Source: Alligator mississippiensis
Taxonomy: Eukaryota; Chordata; Crocodylia; Alligatoridae
Length of the DNA stretch: 64,000 bases
Assembly (NCBI RefSeq): GCF_030867095.1
Contig: NC_081835.1
Location: forward strand, 46,979,892-47,043,891
Direction of reading: 5' to 3'
Shown: positions 42,053 through 64,000 of the stretch, one piece after another
Numbering within the stretch: position 1 is the first letter of the stretch
Layout of the letters: each line of letters opens with the position of its first letter
The notes under the pieces: model-generated
Told to the model about the DNA's origin: nothing
Database searches by the model: none
What the model saw: only the letters and a program-made list of their open reading frames with translations
Made by a program: the position numbers and the translations under genes

Positions 42053-42393
42053 TGTTCCTACCTGAAATCTGAGACCCTACTCCTGCCTTTGTTCGAGGTA
42101 ATTTGCATTATCACAGAGCCCAGAGATGCCTCACCACATAAATTCCTGCCCAGAAGAGCGTTCCATCTTTACACTCTTCTCTAGGGGGCAGCAGCAAGCA
42201 GAGGCTCGCAGGTGGCCTTGGAGCCGGCTCCATCCACTCCACGGGGCAGTGGATGAAAGAGCATTCCATCTGTGTACTCTCCTAGCCCTTCTCTTCTTCC
42301 GCCTCAAGCTATAGGTAGCTGGTTGGTCAAGCTAGTAGGGTTGTAAAGAAAAGGAACTTTTATAATCCTTTTAAACAGGGCTGTTCCTACCTG
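42037..42393. repeat. 28-bp direct repeat flanking 301 bp
   Basis: Positions 42037-42064 and 42366-42393 are identical at 27 of 28 bases (core TTAAACAGGGCTGTTCCTAC). The interior 42065-42365 holds two similar 26-mers starting AGAGCGTTCCATCT and AGAGCATTCCATCT. It may be an insertion with a long target duplication or a tandem duplication; I do not recognise the family. Confidence 0.75.
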
Positions 42394-43127
42394 GAGCAGG
42401 GGCTGGACTAGGTGACCTCCGGAGGGTCGCTCCAGCCTTCCTTTAGCGTGACTAGGTCATTGCTGGGACCAGGCTTTCGGAAGAGCTCCACTCCCGTGGG
42501 AGGCAGGCGTCTGGAAAGGCCCTGAGGGATGTCCCACTGCTCCAGCCAAGCGCATCCTACAACCCCCTTCCAGGAGGGAGCAAGCGCCAGCTCGGCAGCC
42601 CTCCTGTGCCCGCGCTGGGGCTCGGGGCCGAGGCACGGATAGACTCGAGCCTTGCTCTGGACTCCTGCCCAAGGCGGCTCCCACCCCCCCACGCAGGCAG
42701 CCGGGGAGGCCGCCGAAACCACACGAGGAGGACAGACCACCGCGCACGTGCGTGCCTCTGGCTGGGCTATGCAGACCTCTGCCCTACGCCTCCCATGCCC
42801 AGCTCGTTTACTCGTAGACTAGCCTCACCCACGTGTGCCTCCACAGCGAGTCCTTTGTCTCACTAGAGCCCAGCCACTTCTGGGGGGAGAGGCTCAAATA
42901 AACCCCGCAATGCCACATCAATCCCTACCCCATCCGCTCCCCGCTCGCCGAGACTTATCTCACGCCCGGTACGGAAGCCCCGCCCCCCTGCGCGCGCGCA
43001 CGCGCATACAATCCCAGCCCCGCGCACCTGCGCGGGTGTCGCGCCGAGATGACGCGACGGGGGTGGGGGTGGGGCCGGGGCCGGCGGCGGGGGCCGGACA
43101 TGGCGGCGGGGCGCGGCCCGCGGGAAG

Positions 43128-62063
<18,936 letters not shown>

Positions 62064-63975
62064 CATCATCCTTGGAGTCGGGGCTGTGAGCAGAACCCTA
62101 TGCCTGCCTTGCTTGCTTTGGCCAGTGTTGAGATCCAGGCCCTCAAATATCGTGGTTCACCCTTGCCCAGGGAAGAGGGACCTGATGCAAATCCATGGCT
62201 GGGACCTTCCTGCTCGTGTCCTTGTTGCTGCATGTAGAGGCAGAGATTGGACTTTCCTCCCAGCCAGGTACCCTGAGTCTTGAACAAGCGAGGGGTACTC
62301 CCAGAGAGTGAGGTCCAGCAGCAGGGCATAGACCCAGGGGGTACAGTCTGTAGTGTTGGCTGCCTAATTTGGGGCCACAGAAACACTCAGATCTATGTGG
62401 TAAGTGTGTCCCGGGCTGCTTTGCATAACACTTGGCAGGAGGCAGTGGCTTTCTGGCCAAGGACTGAGGCAGAAATCAACTGGGAGAGGAGTGGACAACC
62501 CACTGACTTCCAGCCTATGAGGGGACAGGCAGCTGGAGTTGTCTTAGCAAGGCCTCCAGTTCCCCAGCAATGCTGGCACGTGTCCATGTTGACCACAGCT
62601 GGCTGTGGCTCGTGGTCTTAAGTGTCTGGGCCTTGAGCTCTGTCCCCCCCCTGGACATTCAGATATCTATTTTCTATGTTGCAAATGTTTATTTTTGGTT
62701 CTGTCCTTGTTCCCAAGCCTAGCAGCTCCTTGGAGGCCTCACCCTGAGCACTGCTGCTCAGCCTTCCCCATATAGGACCAGGCAGCTGCCCTCACATTAG
62801 TCGTGCCAATATGTACCCCTTCCATGTTGGGCTGGGCTCTTCCAAGGCGGCCTTCTGATGCAGAGCTAGTGCCCTTCCATGTGGGGGGGGGAGATTCCTA
62901 GGGCCTGGCTCAGTCCCATCTCCCTCTTCTTTACTGTGGTCACCATCCCCAGGTGAGCTCAGAGCAGGTTTCTCCATGACCTGAGCTCATGTTTCTCACT
63001 CTGCCCCTTTCTCGCTGTGTGGCTCGGTACAGCTGTGCCTGCCTAGTTGTGGCTTTCCTGCACTGGTCTGAGCAGCTGTGTGACCTGTTGTAGAAGGACT
63101 GCCTCAGGCAGGACATGGTGGGCAGTAGTCTCCGAGACCATCTCCTTCCCTGTGCAGAGGCCAGTACTGCTGCTCGGGCTCCGTGAGGCTGGAGGGACAA
63201 GAATGTGTCCATAGCTTCAGGAGATCCAAATGAGACATGAGACACTTGGGTAGGGGCACAAGCCCACTCCCTTTGGGCTTGGCAAGTCTGTTTCCAAAGG
63301 ACTATGGCTCGAAGGAATCTTTTGAAAGGGGCCTGGGAAGGAATAGTCTGTTGCACTCACTGCAGGCCTGGACACATTGTTCTTGTGTCTGTTCCCAGGG
63401 AGCATGTGTATTCCAGCGTAAGGGTGGCTTTCCCCAGAAACTACAGCTGTGTGACTGAGGAGAGGAGGAAACAGCAGGAAGACGTAGGGACCAAAGTGGG
63501 GCTCACAGCTGCCCAGGGCTGAAATGGCATTGTGTTCGTCTTTTTGTCTTGTTTTTTTGTTTCGTTTTGGGGTTTTTTTTAGTTGAGAGCTTTTCTCTTG
63601 TGTGAGGTGAGCCCCTTTTTACACAGGAATAGACTGACATGCAAACAGGCCTCCCCTGCTCTAGGTGCTGCCTCTATCCTATGTTCCCCTCTCCGTTTCC
63701 TTGTGCTGATGCTGACTGTCACTGCTGAAGGTGGGTTTCTTCCTGACCCTAGCAGCTGTCAGGCTTGTATCGTAAGGGGAAGCATGGTTCCTCCCGCTCC
63801 AGGACCTGGCTGGCCTGACAACAGGCTGCCGAGGCTGTTTAATGGGGCTCGAAGGGGAGAGAAGTCTTAAAGGAAGATGTAGATGCAAGTGAAAGCAGGG
63901 CAGCCTCCCTGAAGATCTGCAGCCCACACTTGTGCAGATCAGCACAGTAAAGTGAAGCTGTTTTGATACTTGTTG
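62064..63975 (+). other. BAP1: BAP1 3' untranslated region (may continue past the window)
   Basis: This is sequence after the BAP1 stop with no second gene recognised. No AATAAA is present. The variant signal AGTAAA at 63946-63951 lies 50 bases before the window end and is followed by T-rich sequence, so it is only a candidate end. T-rich runs occur at 63540-63580. Confidence 0.5.
63946..63951 (+). terminator. BAP1: Candidate variant polyadenylation signal AGTAAA for BAP1
   Basis: AGTAAA is a known functional variant. It is followed within 15-25 bases by TTTTGATACTTGTTGATGGG, a plausible U/GU-rich downstream element. Confidence 0.35.
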
Positions 63976-64000
63976 ATGGGAGAAGAACATCCCTCTGTCT

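Larger units (their letters stand above)
41478..42445 (+). mobile_element. CR1 3' UTR copy (sense), split by later events
   Basis: 41478-41916 aligns by eye with 38190-38600, the 3' UTR of the older CR1 (CGGAGGCATTGGGCGTAGGC, CCCCATGGTCAGACTGGCAT). Its last part, GGAGCAGGGGCTGGACTAGG TGACCTCC, resumes at about 42386-42445. Between them lie an antisense CR1 tail (41917-42052) and a duplicated 28-bp segment with about 300 bp of extra sequence. Confidence 0.75.

Overview
The window is nuclear DNA from an amniote, most likely a crocodilian. Two vertebrate genes with GT-AG introns are separated and interrupted by CR1 LINEs, hAT-type non-autonomous DNA transposons and MIR-like SINEs. This repeat mix fits a non-avian archosaur or turtle, and the crocodilian call is an inference from the repeat families. 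No prokaryotic operon, CRISPR array, phage or plasmid feature is present.

Layout, all on the + strand. From 706 to 18410 lie the last 13 coding exons of SEMA3G, a secreted class 3 semaphorin; the first exons are upstream of the window. The 666 codons join in frame at every junction and end at TAA 18408-18410. A 3' UTR of about 1.5 kb carries a MIR SINE and a cytosine-rich minisatellite, and probably ends near an AATAAA at 19889. From about 19.9 to 42.5 kb there is no recognisable cellular gene. This interval holds CR1 copies, two copies of a repeat with a hammerhead-ribozyme-like core, a 1.25 kb hAT-like element with an 8-bp target duplication, and a nested stack at 31.9-38.7 kb: an old CR1, interrupted by a 484-bp LTR-like insertion and by a 2.36 kb antisense CR1. 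A CpG island at about 42.6-43.5 kb is the BAP1 promoter. From 43128 to 62063 all 17 coding exons of BAP1, a nuclear ubiquitin C-terminal hydrolase, are present (728 residues), followed by a 3' UTR running to near the window end.

The two genes are neighbours in human 3p21 too, where PHF7 lies between them. I see no PHF7-like PHD/RING coding sequence here. The genes are not known to act together: SEMA3G is an extracellular guidance and angiogenesis ligand, and BAP1 is a chromatin deubiquitinase. Their adjacency is conserved synteny.

I found no undescribed multi-gene system. The observations most worth a second look are the nested insertions whose target duplications restore the host CR1 reading frame, a 919-bp fold-back transposon in BAP1 intron 8, a recurring 181-187 bp hAT MITE with target duplications, hammerhead-like cores in a dispersed repeat, and a 28-bp direct repeat bracketing about 300 bp just upstream of the BAP1 CpG island.
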